Positions 34,972-47,236 of a stretch of DNA of 64,000 nt are shown in pieces. Under the pieces are notes generated by a model that searched no databases, was not told the origin of the DNA, and was given only the letters and a program-made list of their open reading frames with translations. Source of the DNA: Thinopyrum elongatum (lineage: Eukaryota; Streptophyta; Magnoliopsida; Poales; Poaceae); contig CM022302.1 of the NCBI GenBank assembly GCA_011799875.1, positions 521,592,560 through 521,656,559 on the forward strand, written 5' to 3'. Numbering within the stretch: the first letter of the stretch is position 1; each line of letters begins with the position of its first letter. The position numbers and the translations under genes were made by a program.

Positions 34972-36281
34972 TTTGAAAATAATTAATGGGGCTCACAATC
35001 ATAGAAGATGTCCAAGATAGTATATTTATATGTGGAATCTCTCTTCCTTCAATATTCTTTCATGAATTGTTCAAGTGACCAATGTTGAGTTTGCTAACTT
35101 TCAATAAATTTTACCACCTATACTTCTTATATGTGAATTCATTACTCCCCATGGGATAAGCATATGAAGCATATATAATTTTATATTTATGATATTCAAT
35201 TCATTCAACCATTTACTCATAGGATATAAGTGAAGCACGAGAGTAAATGACAAAACTACTCCAGAAAGATATAAGTGAAGATCAATGAGTAGTCAAATAG
35301 TTAAATAGCCATGGGAGGACTCTCCCTCATTCAAGATTTCAGATCCAATGATTTTATTCAAACAGCAAGTAAAATGAAAATACGCTCCAAGCAAAACATA
35401 TATCATGTGACGAATAAAAATATAGCTCCGAGTAAGGTATACCGACGGTTTTGAAGACGAAAGAGGGGATGCCTTCCGGGGCATCCCCAAGCTTAGGCGC
35501 TTGAGTCTTCCTTGAATTTACCTTGGGGTGCCTTGGGCATCCCCAAGCTTAGGGTCTTTCCACTCCTTATTCTCCTCGTATCGATATCTCACCCAAAACT
35601 TCAAAACTTCAATCACACAAAACTTAACGGAACTTCGTGAGATGGGTTAGTATGATAAAACAAATCATTCACTTTGGTACTGTCAAGACAAGATTAAATT
35701 TTTTTATCACATGATACCTACTGTACCCTATCATTTCTACAATTTATATTGAGCAATATAAGCCATAGAAACCATCAAAAAAGCAAACTATGCATTGCAA
35801 ACAGAATCTGTCAAAAACAGAACAGTACGTAAAGATCTGAATTAAGGTCACACTTCTGTAACTCCAAAATTTCTGAACAATTATGAAAAAGTAGACAATT
35901 TTTATGTAAATGAACTGTAAAAATTTCAGAATTTTTCCACGTACCAGTAAAAGATAGGAATTTCTGTACTGGACGCAAAAGTTTCTGTTTTTGCACAGAA
36001 TCAAGTCAACTATCATCCACATTATCCCAAAGGCTTTACTTGGCACTTTATTGAAACAAAAGCTATAAAACATGATTAATACAGTAGCAAAATTATGAGA
36101 ACACATAAAAACAGTAGGGGTAAATATTGGGTTGTCTCCCAACAAGCGCTTTTCTCTAATGCCCTTTTAGCTAGGCATGATATTTTAATGATACTCTTCC
36201 AATCCCAATGCCGATGATAATTTTATTTGTACTCTAAAAGATATAAGTGAAGTTCATAGAGCATTCTACAATTAATATAGG
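34972..36281. other. Interior of the truncated LARD element, continued
   Basis: Aligns in blocks with 14820-15850 of the first element, including the doubled gcatccccaagcttag signature near 35482 and 35539. No coding frame is retained. The similarity stops near 36281. Confidence 0.6.
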
Positions 36282-36714
36282 TGCGGGGATCCACATGGGT
36301 GCATGGGTGTGGGGATCGGCTCCTCATTGTACAGGTTATGTTGTTTTTAAGATCTACCAACCACTCCGATCCCATGGCTCTCGTGCATCCAAAATGTGTT
36401 GATGCCAAATTTTAATAGCAGCAGCACCGGTACAGTAGTGCACCCGAATTGTTTTGGCAGAAATTTCTTATATATGGTGCTTTATTGGTAAATGGACAAA
36501 AAGTGGTGTAGTTTGTGCACTAAACTTCATGTCAATTCGTATAAAACTAGCCTCTAACGCTTAATCCAGCAGACACAAATTTTGTCGTTCAATTTTCTCA
36601 ACACCAATTGCTTGATTCCTGGAGTCCAATTACCATAGGGTGAAATATTTTAGACTTGTTATCATCCCTACTTGAAATATATTTTTTGGTTGCTTATTTT
36701 TAGCATAATATTTT
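36282..36714. other. No gene seen
   Basis: Unique-looking DNA between the truncated element and the duplicated exon region. Short chance ORFs only. Confidence 0.35.
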
Positions 36715-37943
36715 CTCTAAGTAAAGGATAACAACACCATGCCTTGTTTATGAAAATGTCATATTGTAAGGTCATGTCGTAAATAATCTTCATTTTCTGT
36801 CATTCATGTCAGTACTGTCAGTATGATGGAAAAAGAATATTTTCACATGAACATTTTAGATATTACTCCCTCCGGTTGAAAAATATTGTTGTGGTTTTAG
36901 TTTGCAATATAAATTTTTGAACACCCAACTATGAAATCCTGGATCCGAAGCTGTGTCGCTAGGTTACATTAGTTGAGGTATGTATATGACATTTTTTGAT
37001 CTATATAAAAATATTTTGCTATTTATGTGGTCCCAGATAGCTGCTCTGGCTCCTCAGAAGGACCAGGTGTCTCCTCTGCCGCGGGTGACGCCTCCTGTGC
37101 CCGAGCCTATGGTTGTTGGCGACGTCAACAATGAAGACGTTTGTCATCTATCTCCTTTAATTTTTTGTAAAATCCTAGGTGCTCTCTGGTTGGTCATTTT
37201 CTCTAGTTTTGGGGAAGGGCAGGGTTTCTTTTTATCTTTGATCGATGGACTCCATATCAAGATTCTGTAGATGCGTTAGGTAACTAGCTAGGTTACATGT
37301 GTTGAGCCCTTTATAGGTCATATTATGATCTAGATAAATTATTCTGCTAATAAATCCAGCTAGGGTTGGTAATTGTGCTAATACAAATACGTAGGTGGAC
37401 CTTGGAATTGAATCGCCTACATAGGTGATTGTGAAAATATTTTCTGCAACTTAAGGATAACAACACCATGCCTTGTTTATGAAAATGTCCTATTGTATGG
37501 TCATGAAGTAAATAATCTTCATTTTCTGTCATTCATGTCAGTACTGTCATTATGATGGAAAAAGAATCTTTTCACATGAACATTTTAGATATTACTCCCT
37601 CCGTTTGAAAAATATTGTTGTGATTTTAGTTTGCAATATAAATTTTTTAACACCCAAGTATGAAATCCTGGATCCGAAGCCGTGTAGCTAGATTACATTT
37701 GTTGAGGCATGTATATGTCAGTTTTTGATCTATATAAATTATTCTGCTAATAATCCAGAACAGGTAGCTCCTCTGGCTTCTTGGCCGAAGCAGGTGGCTC
37801 CTTAGCCTCAGCCGGTTGCTTGTCTGTCGCGGGTGCTGCCTCCTCTGCCCCAGCCTGTGGTCGTCGGGGACATGAACGAAGAAGACGTTAGTCATCTATC
37901 CCCTTTATTTATTTATTTTGTAATATCCTAGGTTTTCTCTGGT
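36715..37943 (+). repeat. Tandem duplication (~729-bp period) with exon and MITE end
   Basis: About 36715-37190 and 37444-37943 repeat one another in order: ggataacaacaccatgcctt, tattactccctccg (a Stowaway-type terminus without its partner), tttgcaatataaattttt, and a short coding exon followed by gt...gtcatctatc. tattactccc starts at 36861 and 37590. The duplication doubled an exon of the pseudogene. Confidence 0.8.
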
Positions 37944-39032
37944 GAGTACAAGGCAAATAAGGTATTAAAATGTTGAGTACATGTTTGGCTGCTTTTGTTC
38001 TATGTGCACTTGATCGATCTTTGGTTTAAATGTTCCATAAGTGGCTGTGGCAATGATTTTAAACATTGGTTATCTCTAAGCAATGGCTATTTTAGAAAGA
38101 AATTGGATATCATCAATGTTTTACTTGAGTTGTCTTAATTAGTATTTTTTTTGTAAGTACAACATTTGGGATCACTTATTGTCAGAATTCATAATAACTA
38201 CTTTATCTAGAACATTGAATAGTTTAGGAACATTGATGGGTGGTGTATCGATCAAAAGGGGAATCTTCCATGACGATAACATGAGGACTTTCAATATCCA
38301 TGATCCTAAGCACACAAAATTCTAACCGTAAATAGATACAGCTTAGTAGCTATTTTATCTAGTGATGCACCAGTGGCACATCAGAAAGTCATGCATGTAA
38401 GTTATAAGTCATTTTTTTGCATTAGTACATCAGTATGCTGCTCTGCCATGTTACATCATCAGTTCATGCATTTTTACGTAATAAGTGAATTTTGTTGCAC
38501 TAAGTTGTTTGCTCTCTTCGACATGGTATCTGTGTTCGGGGCTTGGAACATACATGTATGGTTGATCCTTCATTTCTTTTACTATATGGTATCCCATTTA
38601 GTTGTTTATGTAGCACCTAATAAGTTATGCATTTATTTTTTTAAAGATCATTTGAAGATATTTTACGTTGTCATCTATTATATTATGTTTCATAGACACT
38701 GTGCCTGCTGAATTCTCATTATTAAAATATACTTACGCAACATTTTGTTGTACATGTAGGTACTATCTGACAACGTCGACAGTGACCCAGAAACCCAGAG
38801 GATCTACAGGAGGCGCAAGACGAGGGAGCTTGACAATGCGGTGCACGAAAAATGTGTCAGGCCTAGAATCGGAAGGCCGAGCTACGGATGCCCTTTCTGC
38901 AACAAGTTGATGAAAGGCGACCTGAAGAGTGTCATTTAGCATGCACTCGGAGCATCCCATGGCTCCCTCAAGAATGGCCACGCTTTTAGGGTGGCGCACG
39001 CTGCGTACGCCGAGTACTTGATGAGGCTTTAG
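37037..39032 (+). pseudogene. Three-exon zf-XS domain gene, broken by stops
   Basis: Proposed exons 37037-37138, 37764-37886 and 38760-39032 are all phase 0. The first two are duplicates encoding Pro-rich linkers that end VVGDVNNED and VVVGDMNEED, each followed by a GTTTGT/GTTAGT donor. The third follows acceptor catgtag and encodes DPETQRIYRRRKTRELDNAV, then SYGCPFCNKLMKGDLKSVI, a TAG at 38937-38939, HALGASHGSLKNGHAFRVAH, and ends at TAG 39030-39032. CPFC followed by His within an HALG context is a zf-XS finger. Exon 2 has a TAG at 37803-37805. The stop at 38937 sits where related fingers have Gln, consistent with CAG to TAG. No XS domain follows. Function unknown. Confidence 0.65.
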
Positions 39033-39989
39033 GGCAGTGCACACCCTCACAGCTAGAATTGATGCTCTTTTGGTTTTAACTATGCGAAGTACTACCCTAG
39101 GCTATTCTATGTTGGTGAACGTTTATGGTTGAACTATGTGCACCAGTGTTGTTAAGTGGTGTTTGGTTTTGTATATATGGAAGCGTTGAACTAAGGTAGA
39201 CCTATGTTAATTGGTGTGCGGTTTGGCATCTAAGGTACTAGTGCAATGCAATTGCAGCCTTCAGTAGGGGGGTTAACGAGCTACTCTGCTTCTTAAACTC
39301 GTGCTCATTAATCCTCGGCTCGTTGATATTAGGTAGCATAAAACCCTGATTGGCTAGGTTCGTTTGAAGCTAGTTAAGCTTGCGAGCGCTCGTTAACAGA
39401 TTCTGATTTGTTACGATTTACATGATGAGTGTGTAGATGTGGTTTTCAAGAAGGAAGATGGTCACTCAAAAGGAAATGCACTAGTTTGTTGCCTCCTATC
39501 TATATTAGATTGAATAGATGGGCTGAGGTGCTACAAAAATTGTTGCGTAAGATGAAAATTGGTGTTATGTTGTTACTAACGAGCTACTCGTGAAACTCGT
39601 TAGCTCGTTCACTAAGAAGCGAGCAATGTGCCCGTGCGTTGCAACAAATCCAAAGTAGAATAATACATGGTCACAAACTTGAAAGAAAAACACTAGTTTT
39701 GGTATATATATCACTAAAAATATAATCCTCGTGACTGTCTTGATGAGGTGGGGGAGGGATGTGGTTGGTTTCAAGATACTAAGGGGTTTCTGCAAATTGG
39801 AGCAAAGAAGTGGGGTCTTGTTCCAAAAATGTCACAGCTTACATCACAGTCGTTAGATGCAGATCTGATGGTCAGAAATGATGGATGACATGCACACCAC
39901 CATCACCAACTGAGTCTTTTATAGGAGTAGAGAAAAATAAACTTAAATTACCCGGGGGTAGTTCATTGCGTGGCCTTTATCGCTCCGCT
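39033..39989. other. No gene seen; possible transposon end near 39600-39920
   Basis: 39060-39250 could be the 3' flank of the pseudogene. 39620-39920 includes gcgagcaatgtgcccgtgcgt and ends tcttttataggagtagag, wording I associate with small Triticeae DNA elements, but the partner terminus was not identified. Confidence 0.3.
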
Positions 39990-40501
39990 ACCATATTCGG
40001 GACATTTACAGCATTTCTAGGGTTGTAACCTCGAAAAATCAAGATCTAGATCATGACCACATGAAACGGGACCATATTGCATGCTGGATCAAGCCATCGA
40101 GAGGGAACGAGCCCGGCCTGTGGAGGGAGTGAGGGGCCCGATCCTTCATTTGCCTCAAAACTCGGTGCCGCTTTATGTGGTCTCTAGCCACCAAGGCCCG
40201 CCGCATGCACCACACGCCTGCTGGTCCAACACGATGCATGCACACATGGCCACGTATACACCCACCGGTCAACCTTGACAACATGGACATGACGCAGGCA
40301 CACTTATTAGTCATCTAGCCACCAACCATGCACACCTAGCCAGCTATATTCAAATCGTGCACCGCTAGCCAACTACACATATTGCACACCGAGATTGGGC
40401 ATCATGCACTATTTTGCCATAAAATGTGTCTAGTTGAGCATCATGTTGCCCATGGTGGACAGGAGGGCATGGTTCGGATCGAGGTGGTTAGCAGTGCATG
40501 T
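39990..40501. repeat. Dispersed, shortened copy of the 2.19-kb unit
   Basis: Shares catattcgggacattt, gcatttctagggt, catcgagagggaacgag, tcaaccttgacaa and cacatattgcacaccgaga with 20277-21143 in the same order, with parts missing. It shows that the unit is not confined to the tandem cluster. Confidence 0.65.
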
Positions 40502-41263
40502 TAATTTGTGTGCCAACTATATCTAACGTACCAGTGCAATGCAATTGCAGCCTTGAGCTGCACTCAGCTTGGTAGATGGAAATCCATGCTTCTCTTATAG
40601 CAACCTAGGATTGAAATATTGATGCTTTAGTATTTTCTTGTTGTTTTTTCAAATTATTGTCACACACTTGTTAGTTTTTGACATCATGTGATGACATTGC
40701 TAGCATCGCAAATGCATGCGAGACGTGACGACTATCGATCCATGGCTTGAGGGTCTAGGCGGCCAACGGTGCATGGTGTGATGTCTAGATGGCCACGGGG
40801 ACCATCGTGTTGGTTGTGGCGTGGCTACATGTTGATCACAAAGTCTTGATCCAAGTAATATTAGAATGGCCTCTGCGTACACTTTTTCTCAGTTTGAAAT
40901 TTTTAGATCACTTGATGACAATTTGATCTCATGTTTCACAAGTTTTGAGCACTAGGGTTTATGTACAAAATTTTCAATCCCCAACCCATCCACCCCGAAC
41001 ACGATCTTTGGATTGCATCACGTGGATGTACAAGACGGGTATGTAAGGGCAACTCCAACGCCGACCAATCAAATTTTTTGTCGAACCAATCCCTCCAGCC
41101 TTTTTGGTTAGTCAATATTTCCGCTATAATAGGTAACTACCAATTAATCCCCGCATCTCTCCCCCTAGGGTACGCTCTAAAACCATTGCCGCCTCTCACA
41201 CGCCCGCCTCCCTGCCGCCAGATATGAAATCCACTCGTGGAGGTTGATTGGCCATCGTGAGCC
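40502..41263. other. No gene seen
   Basis: Mixed-composition DNA with chance ORFs on both strands. 41060-41263 is CT-rich and could be the leader of the next gene-like segment. Confidence 0.35.
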
Positions 41264-42253
41264 GTGACAGATCGTGGCCATGGACGTGCGAGGCCTGTCA
41301 TGGACACCGTCGTGACAGATCGTGGACGTGCGGGGCCAACCACCGATGTCGTCATCCATTGCATGGATCAGGATCCCCACGAGAAAGCTTTGGACTACTC
41401 GGTGTCCGACCCAGAGAAGCATCATGTCCGCGAGGAGGTGCACTACTCCGTCGTCGATCAACAGCAGCACATGCACGGCATGGACTGGAATTCCGTTACG
41501 GTAATTTGAATTTTTTTAACCCTAGATCTGTCTTCAAGTTTAAGGTTAGGTTAATCATTAAACCATCAATATGTTGTTGAATTGGCATAATGGAATCTAG
41601 CTCTAAATACTGTTGATCATCAGTACATAATGATCATTATTTATTCAATCAATCTTTGAGAAATTAAATGTTCATCCACTCCACAATTTAGTGCATTTGG
41701 TTTTATGCTAAAAGTCAGACATCATAAAGGTTGTCCATGTTTATTGACAATATTTTTTTAAAAGTACATAATATGATTTATGCTTTCATATGGATTTGAT
41801 ATTGCTTTTTTCTCCGTAAATTTTCAAAGTTAATATATATTTATTTTTAAAATAATTTATAGGCACTACAATATGGAACTTAGGGACTATTAGGTACTGT
41901 AAATAATGGTGCAGCTTATATCATACATAATTTAAACTTGCAGCCTTATTCTGATGATTATGCAGACATTTCGGAAGAAGAGATGGATGCACACACTCAG
42001 AAAATCCTTGAAGAATTGCAGAATGGACAATGCAACGTGCTTAAGCGTATGGCGTATTGTTGCGTGTTCTATGGCAAATATCTGGACCCGGCTTTCATTA
42101 GTATTCTTGAGCACGCCGAAGGCGTTGCCAAAGGCTACCAATGAAGCATGGTGTGAGGGTGAAACACAAGGCGCTAGCCCAATATCTCAGGAATTTGTCG
42201 GACAAAGAGAAGGTCCGAAGAAGGCGTGATGAGAACCAGCATGCCAAAAAGTA
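41264..42253 (+). pseudogene. Unrecognised two-exon gene remnant
   Basis: Exon 1 (about 41264-41500) encodes a stretch ending HYSVVDQQQHMHGMDWNSVT at donor ACG|GTAATT. Exon 2 starts after acceptor aacttgcag at 41944 in the same phase, with PYSDDYADISEEEMDAHTQK and KRMAYCCVFYGKYLDPAFIS, ending at TGA 42142-42144. A neighbouring frame then reads MKHGVRVKHKALAQYLRNLS and a basic run to TAG at about 42253, suggesting a frame change near 42120-42135. I do not recognise a domain. The matched splice phase and acidic-then-basic layout argue for a real former gene. Confidence 0.45.
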
Positions 42254-42677
42254 GACGAATAATCGAAACCCTGAACAAGTTCTGGTTGGCATAAGTAGTC
42301 ATTTACGTGTTTTTTTTAAATACCAATGAATATTTTAATTATCATAGTTTTGCAAAAATGTTAGATTTATTAAATTTAATCATAAAATGCATACTATTCA
42401 ATTCTTGATTTTTTTCAAATATTTTTAACCTTACATCTAATAGTTTACCATTTTATCGGTCAACCATTATTTTCATATATATACTGTGGAGTGCTTAAAA
42501 TTATTCAAGATCAATTGGTGTACTGAAAGACTGATGCACATGCAATATGAACAGCACTGTATTTTTAGGGTTTCTTTAAAAGCACACCTGTGGTGGTCCT
42601 ACTGTCCTGGTCATGCTGATCTTTCTGTTCGGCCAGAATTGGTAGGCTGCCAAATCTGCATCTGATCCCGACCAAAA
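42254..42677. other. AT-rich spacer, no gene seen
   Basis: No ORF of note on either strand except low-complexity antisense reads of the following GC-rich segment. Confidence 0.4.
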
Positions 42678-43439
42678 TTGTGTTCCTTTTGTGGGCCTGT
42701 ACAAGTGGGAGGCAGAGAGAAAAGCGAGCGATGGCCCCAACTCCAATCCCACCCCCATTCCCAATCCCACCACCCTTCGTTGTTTGCAGAGACAGAGAGG
42801 CGACGCGGAGGGCGACCGCTAGGGTTTGCCCAGCTGTCACCTTGGCCGCCCCCATCGTCGTCAAATCAGCCGGATCCGCGAGGCCACCCACTCCCCCTAC
42901 TCCGGCCACGATTCTCCACTGCTTCGTCAACAACACGGTCCGACAATGACCCCTCTTCTCCCCAATCCCTGGCCGCGCTGCCCGAAGCTCTGGTGGTGCC
43001 AGCTTCGAACAAGTCTACTCCAGCCTCATCTGGTACCACTTCGCAGGTAAGATTGATCTTCCCTACCCTTCGCATGTCGATCTGGCTTTCATTTTCCGAT
43101 CTAGCAGCACCGCCCAAGTTAAAATCTGACACTTGCTTGTGAGCATGTTTCGGGTATACGCAGATTTACTGTCAACTAGTAGGTCATATTGCAGCAAGTA
43201 ATTTTACAGCAAGATAATCTAACAATGTACTGCATAATCATGGTTTTACTTGTTCGTATGGGTAGTAATGGGTAAACACTTTCCTAGCAAGGAAGAGAAA
43301 AGGGTGGGTGTTGGCCAGCATACCTTGCTCGTTGACATAGCCTTCACTATGCTATCATCTTGCTTGACGGATGCTATCAAGTCCTTTTTCTCCCTGGAAA
43401 ATGAACCCCCGCTGCTAGATATAAAAAAGGTATATTTAC
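42678..43439 (+). other. Exon-like segments, possibly the 5' part of the B3 gene
   Basis: 42678-43046 is an open, Pro/Ser-rich frame ending TCGCAG|GTAAG, a strong donor. About 43270-43439 is another open stretch (EEKRVGVGQHTLLVDIAFTM and SFFSLENEPPLLDIKK) ending AAAAAG|GTATAT. Neither has a recognised domain, and the phase between them was not established. They lie on the same strand and upstream of the B3 exons, so they may be its early exons or an independent remnant. Confidence 0.35.
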
Positions 43440-44130
43440 AGGAGCATACACATATTTTGGTTTGTTGGGATAGTTTGAAGACTGTGTATTTGTATTTGCT
43501 GATGCTTAATTAAAAACTAAAATGGGAGCACAGAAATAGTCCATGAGGAAATTTCTAATGATGGAAGGAGGATCAATTATAGTTTCATGTATTACTCGAC
43601 GGTAGTATGATGATTTGTGCATATTTTGAAGGATTTGTTAAGTATACATGGCTACTGATTGGTGCATGTTTTTGATGATATGTGCACACATGTAACATTT
43701 ATGGTTGGTGCATATTTTTATGATTCTTGTTACTGCTTATTTGAATTATGTCAGCCTATCTCCATGATATGGTATGGGCTTGTTGGGGTCAATGAAGATT
43801 TGCTATGAGCTATAGTAGTTCATATTGCAACAAATTCCTCACTATTGGATTTTCTGCCATTTTACTTCATAATCATGGTTTTACTTGTTGGTATGGGTAG
43901 TAATGAGTAAATACATACCAAGGTAAACAAAAGGGTGAGTGTTGGTCAGCATACCTTGCTCGTTCTCATAGCCTTCACTATGTTGTCGTCTTGCTTGAGA
44001 GATGCTATCATGTCCTTATTCTCACTGGAAAATTAACCTCCACAGCTACCTCTAAAAAATTTATGTACAGGAGCAAATGCATTATTTGTTTTGTTGGGAC
44101 AATTTAAACACTTCATATTTATTAGCTGAT
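43180..44130 (+). repeat. Direct duplication (~635-bp period) of the exon-like segment
   Basis: tggttttacttgtt plus gtatgggtagtaatg occurs at 43241 and 43876. Downstream, the blocks containing cagcataccttgctcgtt and agccttcactatg are repeated in the same order. The second copy has stops in the corresponding frame and appears decayed. Confidence 0.75.
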
Positions 44131-44850
44131 GGTACCACACAACAGCCCATTAGGAAATTTGCTCGATGAGAGCAGCCAATCATGGTTCATTTTTTGAATG
44201 ATTTGTTAAGTATGCAAGGCTACTAATTTGTGCATACCTTTGATGAAATTATTTGTGAAGTGATTTGTTGGCTACCAATCATGGTGTAACAATTATGGTT
44301 GGTTTATATTTTTGATGATTCTTTTTACTGCTTGTTCGAATTATGAGCGTAATTGGTTTGATGCCAAAAATACATGGCTACTAATTGGTTGGTTACCAAG
44401 TTTTCTTGTCCAGCTCACATAAAGTTGCCAATATTTGGCAATGCCAACATTGGTAGCAAACCAATCATGATCTATCAGCATGAATGGTTCGATGCCAAAA
44501 TTTGGCATGCCAATATCTAGCAAAATGCCAAATGTTAGCTAGTGATTGGTTGGCTACCAACTATTTTTGACAATGTCACAAAAATATGCCAATTTTGGTA
44601 ACTTTGAAATATCCTAATTGGTTATGTCTGCCCAATGATTATGAGTCTAACCACTAGTCTTGACTAGTCGTGTGAATAGTCTAGTAGTATCAATCTGGTT
44701 GTCGACTAGCTTTTTCGTGTAGATGTTTGTACATGAACTACGTACTTAACAAGAAGTATGCAAAAAGATTATTCACATTGTATATGGTGCTAACAAGTCC
44801 TAATGTAAGATTGATTTCATATATCAATAACTACCATTTGTTCATTGCAG
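44131..44850. other. Intron-like AT-rich DNA with short inverted motifs
   Basis: Many copies of ttggttggctacca-like and gccaatatttggca-like words occur at 44340-44600. No coding frame. It ends at a clean acceptor ttcattgcag (44841-44850). Confidence 0.4.
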
Positions 44851-44856
44851 GTTTGA

Positions 44857-45960
44857 ATGGCAAGGGATACCATCCTCATCAGCAGTGAAGAGAGTGATCA
44901 CGGGACCACCTCAGATGATGCTTCAGATGGCACCTCACATGGGAGTGACGGCTATAGCGGTGATGACGACACCTCTAGCGACTATGACACTGATGATAGT
45001 TCTGATGGAGATGGAGATATGTCGACCACGATCCCATCGTGGCACACAGTGTAAAGTTCTATATGGCTGGTCAGATATTAAATGAACCGTGAACTATCTA
45101 AAGCCGAGGTTTGAGTAACACTTGATTACCACACATTACTCTGTTTGGGTTCTAGATGACCTTGTTGCTTTGTTTCCAAATCAACATTGACTGAATTAGA
45201 GCTTAAATAGAGAAGTGTTTAGTTGTTAGTTTAAATAAATCAAATATTCAATTTGCCCATGTTTCTACGAGATATTGCTGGGTGGATGTGATTGGGTTAT
45301 CTATGTCCTTCATTTCTTGATCATTGAAGTAGGCATTGATCATCAACCCAGTACTGATGTTCTAGATCTTATGTATGAAATTATTTACTACTCTGTCATC
45401 TTAATTTTGTTGATACAGGTCTGGGATACCCAGGGAGAGGAGGAAGTTTCGAGGATCACATCTTCTACGGCAACCATGTATCGCTAGACCTGATTAGGTG
45501 GGACCGTCTCAAATCTATAGTAAAGCATTGCAAACCACCCATACCATACTATGTCTGCACCGTCACTCGCTCAGCAGTCATCAGAGGGAAGAGCAAGATG
45601 GTAAACACTTGGACTTCTTTTTGTGCAAATCATACTTCACAAGTGAAAATGCCATATCATGTAACATTATTTATTTCCTTGTGCAATCAGTGCTTCTCAA
45701 AGGATTACAGTGAGGCCTACCTCAAAGATTATCTGCGAAAGCCCATGGAAGTGTTTGTCACCAACGAACATTTTGAAGGTTCTAAAAAGGTCTTGTTCAA
45801 GATGGGCAAGAAGGACGGCCATGCGATCATGATGAAGAACTGGAGAGAAGTCATTGAGGGCGCTAAAATGAAAGAAGATCATATGGCTATCTTCAGGTTC
45901 ATGGAAAGGAGGGGAGGTGGGCTTAAGGTGAACATGGCTAGTGGCATGAAGATTTGTTGA
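44857..45960 (+). CDS. B3-domain protein (plant-specific DNA-binding), partly resolved
   Basis: An acidic Ser/Asp-rich segment begins at ATG 44857 (MARDTILISSEESDHGTTSD) after the acceptor at 44850. Exon 45419-45600 encodes SFEDHIFYGNHVSLDLIRWD and PPIPYYVCTVTRSAVIRGKS, ending ATG|GTAAAC. Exon 45691-45960 follows acceptor gcaatcag with CFSKDYSEAYLKDYLRKPME, FEGSKKVLFKMGKKDGHAIM, then MMKNWREVIEGAKMKEDHMA, IFRF and stop TGA 45958-45960. The strand order, the W..V/F pair and the L/M..D..IF ending fit a B3 fold of the REM/plant-specific type. The last two exons join in phase 0. The acidic segment does not join exon 45419 in a simple phase, so a small exon may be missing. It is probably nuclear by family. 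No stop is seen within the B3 part. Confidence 0.65.
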
Positions 45961-46440
45961 CCCATGTGAAGAACCATGACTGAATGGCATAGTTTGACGC
46001 TAGTTGTTATAATATGTATGTACTAGCCAGTAATTGGAAGTTGGTAGTATTAGCTTTTGGGTCCAGTAAGTGGAACTTACTAGTAATTGGTACTTGGTAG
46101 TAACTGATACTTTGGTAGTATTTGGGTCTGACTGGATATGAAGATCGTCCAGTAAGTGGAACTTGGCAGTAATTGGTTGGTGGTAGTATGAACTTATGTG
46201 GCATAATGTACTTGCTATGCAAGTCTATATATATGGCCTGTAGTGTAACGCACCCTGGTACCCTCCTTGATATCATTACCTTTATGGACTGCAATGATAT
46301 TTCCTTTTTTTTGCCATAGTTTTAAAGTGATGCTAGTATTTTTTAAATTAAATTTAACCGGGTTTCATATGGATTAGATGCTACTTTCATATTTAGAACG
46401 AGGTTTCTGTGTTGGCTAGTACGAGTTATTTTGAAAATGA
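45961..46440. other. Likely 3' flank of the B3 gene; short internal repeats
   Basis: 46015-46190 has repeated agtaattgg, ttggtagta and ccagtaagtggaact words. No coding frame. Confidence 0.4.
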
Positions 46441-46499
46441 GGTTTGTATGTGTTGCACAAAAAAATGCAATGCAAAAACAAAAACTTGCGGGTCGAAGC

Positions 46500-47100
46500 T
46501 TTCATATTTAAAAAATGATGTTTCTATTATTTTCGAAATGGCATGCTATTTTCAAAAATAGAGCAAACCAGCATGTTATTTTTAAAAAGAGCATGTTATT
46601 TTTAAAACAGAATACTAAAAAACATGATATTTTTAAAACAGCATACTAAAAACACATGCTATTTTTAAAATCAGTCTAAAAAGCATGCTATTTTGAAAAA
46701 CAGCATATTTAAAAAAGCATGCAATTTTTGAAAACAGCATGCTATTTAAAAAACGTCATATTGAAAACAGCGTTATATTTTTAAAATTAGGATGTTATTT
46801 TGAAATCAGCATGCTATTTTTAAAAACAACATATTCAAAACAGCATGCTATTTTTAAAATCAGCATGCTATTTTTGAAATCAGCATGCTATTTTAAAAAT
46901 AGCATGGTATTTTCAAAACATCATATTGAAAACAACATTATATTTTTAAAATCAGCATGCTATTTTTAAAATAGCATGGTATTTTAAAAACAGCATATTC
47001 AAAGTAGCATGCTATTTTTAAATCCGCATTTTCATGCTATTTTCAGTTCAACATGCTTTTCTCAAATCATTGTTTTCAAATGAGCATGCTAATTTTTAAA
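46500..47100. repeat. AT-rich minisatellite built on gcatgctatttttaaaa
   Basis: More than a dozen degenerate copies of cagcatgctatttttaaaa with variable length (about 18-35 bp). No coding potential; the ORF at 46739-46969 is a by-product of the repeat. Confidence 0.8.
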
Positions 47101-47235
47101 TATTAGTATGCTTATTTTCTATTTCAAAATAAACACTTTTCAAGTTTATTTGAAAACAAGGTTTTATTTTGATACAAATTTGAAATTTTGTGCTCATAAT
47201 AATAGGTTTCTGAGGAAATCCAACGTTCTATTTTC

Positions 47236-47236
<1 letters not shown>

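Larger units (their letters stand above)
21777..36281 (-). mobile_element. Second LARD-type LTR element, right-truncated, host of two insertions
   Basis: The LTR (about 21777-29786, interrupted by the CACTA; about 1.5 kb without it) ends gacgtatca and is followed by gcatccccaagcttaattcc, the same purine-tract junction as in the element at 11515-18636. The interior shares many blocks with that element, such as ccttggggtgccttgggca, gttgtctcccaacaagcgct and agatataagtgaagc. It stops near 36281 without a second LTR, so the element is truncated or rearranged. The start at TG 21777 is the likeliest but not proven. No coding ORF remains. The minus orientation follows from the purine-tract position. 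Confidence 0.65.
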
